Shown one piece after another: positions 21,979 to 22,492 of a stretch of DNA of 22,492 nt (position 1 is the stretch's first letter; each line of letters opens with the position of its first letter). Below the pieces are notes generated by a model. The model was not told the DNA's origin. It searched no databases and saw only the letters and a list, made by a program, of their open reading frames with translations. This DNA is from UBA877 sp035506155 (GTDB lineage Bacteria; Chloroflexota; Anaerolineae; Anaerolineales; Villigracilaceae), in contig DATJPX010000044.1 in NCBI GenBank assembly GCA_035506155.1, positions 1-22,492 of the forward strand. Direction: 5' to 3'. Position numbers and translations under genes: made by a program.

Positions 21979-22492
21979 GCCGACCTCCCGGGTGGGCTGG
22001 CAGGCGCCAGGAGCCACCCCAGAATTCCCAGGACGAGCAGCGGGATGACGACGTTCAGGATTTCCACCTGCATCAGCGTATCGAAGACCAGCAGGACCAG
22101 GACGACGAGGTCGATCCCGAGAAAGAAGCCGGAGACGAGGAGAAAATGGCCTTTCCTGCGGTCCAGCTCCAGGACGATCGCCAGGATCGGGACGAGCAGC
22201 AGCACCTGGTCATATGTCCAGGTATACGGGGTGACGAGCATGGTCACACCCACCGCCAGGGCCATGATTTCGAGCGGAGCAAGATTCCTTCGGCGAAAGG
22301 CAAACCAGAGGAAACCCAATCCGAGCAGGAGGACAGCCGGTCCGCCGAGGGCGAACATGCAGCCAGACCCGTTGCGGCAGGGCAGGGCGCTCAACCCCCA
22401 AATGGTCGGGGCGCCGCCGAAATTCTGGGCCACTTTGAGATTGCCGATCGCCCAGTAATCCGTGACCCAGTGCGGATTTTGGATCAAGCCGA
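21975..22492 (-). CDS. GT87/DUF2029-like polytopic membrane protein, 5' end outside window
   Basis: Only the C-terminal 171 codons or so are in the window; the frame stays open to the right edge, so the true start is outside. The visible part has a loop (NPHWVTDYWAIGN and a Cys-containing segment) followed by about five hydrophobic helices. The segment TPYTWTYDQVLLLVPILAIV resembles the PY.W.YDQ motif of GT87/DUF2029 mannosyltransferase-like membrane proteins. Such enzymes use polyprenyl-phosphate sugars on the outer face of the membrane. The tail APASPPGRSA ends in a TGA that overlaps the glgA start by 4 bp. Placement before glgA and two surface glycosidases fits polysaccharide or glycolipid assembly. 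The family assignment is moderate because the catalytic N-terminal region is not seen. Confidence 0.6.
   Translation of the reverse strand, partial: GLIQNPHWVTDYWAIGNLKVAQNFGGAPTIWGLSALPCRNGSGCMFALGGPAVLLLGLGFLWFAFRRRNLAPLEIMALAVGVTMLVTPYTWTYDQVLLLVPILAIVLELDRRKGHFLLVSGFFLGIDLVVLVLLVFDTLMQVEILNVVIPLLVLGILGWLLAPASPPGRSA

Overview
The window is GC-rich and densely coded. It holds 19 complete protein genes and two genes cut by the window edges. All are on the minus strand except a sensor histidine kinase and dnaA. Gene content points to a bacterium of the Chloroflexota, probably an Anaerolineae-like lineage: an archaeal-type upper mevalonate operon, an M29 aminopeptidase, secreted Ig-like and DUF5060 proteins, and a solitary dnaA with no dnaN behind it. 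This placement is inferred from gene types, not from a search. I saw no rRNA, tRNA, CRISPR array, transposase or phage gene.

Layout. Positions 1-710 carry the start of a secreted, Cys-rich, Ig-like surface protein that runs off the left edge. Positions 947-5135 are a four-gene minus-strand operon in the order class II HMG-CoA reductase, archaeal-type HMG-CoA synthase, SCP-x/archaeal-type thiolase, DUF35 zinc-ribbon/OB-fold protein. It ends in a clear terminator. A 112-bp divergent region separates it from a GAF-GAF-HisKA_3 kinase (5248-6936) whose first GAF domain resembles the heme GAF of mycobacterial DosS. A structured 475-bp gap leads into dnaA (7412-8758). Next come an M29 aminopeptidase, an inositol-monophosphatase-family enzyme translationally coupled to a receiver/coiled-coil response regulator, hutI overlapping a 65-residue membrane protein, and an Fpg/Nei glycosylase. 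A TPR/DUF3592-like membrane protein follows, then a three-gene group (APH-fold kinase, two-TM protein, zinc-dependent phospholipase C family protein). The right end, read on the minus strand, is a GT87-like membrane protein, glgA, a GH5-type lipoprotein and a DUF5060 glycosidase lipoprotein.

How the genes fit together. Reductase, synthase, thiolase and DUF35 match the archaeal complex that channels acetoacetyl-CoA into HMG-CoA and mevalonate. The synthase and reductase keep every catalytic residue I could place. The thiolase has lost its nucleophilic Cys (Gly83), its GHP-motif His (Asn333) and a third conserved active-site position (Gln368), while keeping the family fold motifs. This is the most interesting observation in the window: a pseudo-thiolase kept in an otherwise intact operon. 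The glgA/GT87/glycosidase block suggests synthesis and extracellular trimming of a glucan- or mannan-like polysaccharide.

The remaining genes are ordinary housekeeping or small modules of unknown function. Non-coding points of interest are the palindromes inside the mevalonate operon, the dyad-rich region and hairpin leader before dnaA, and a probable leaderless promoter for the response regulator.
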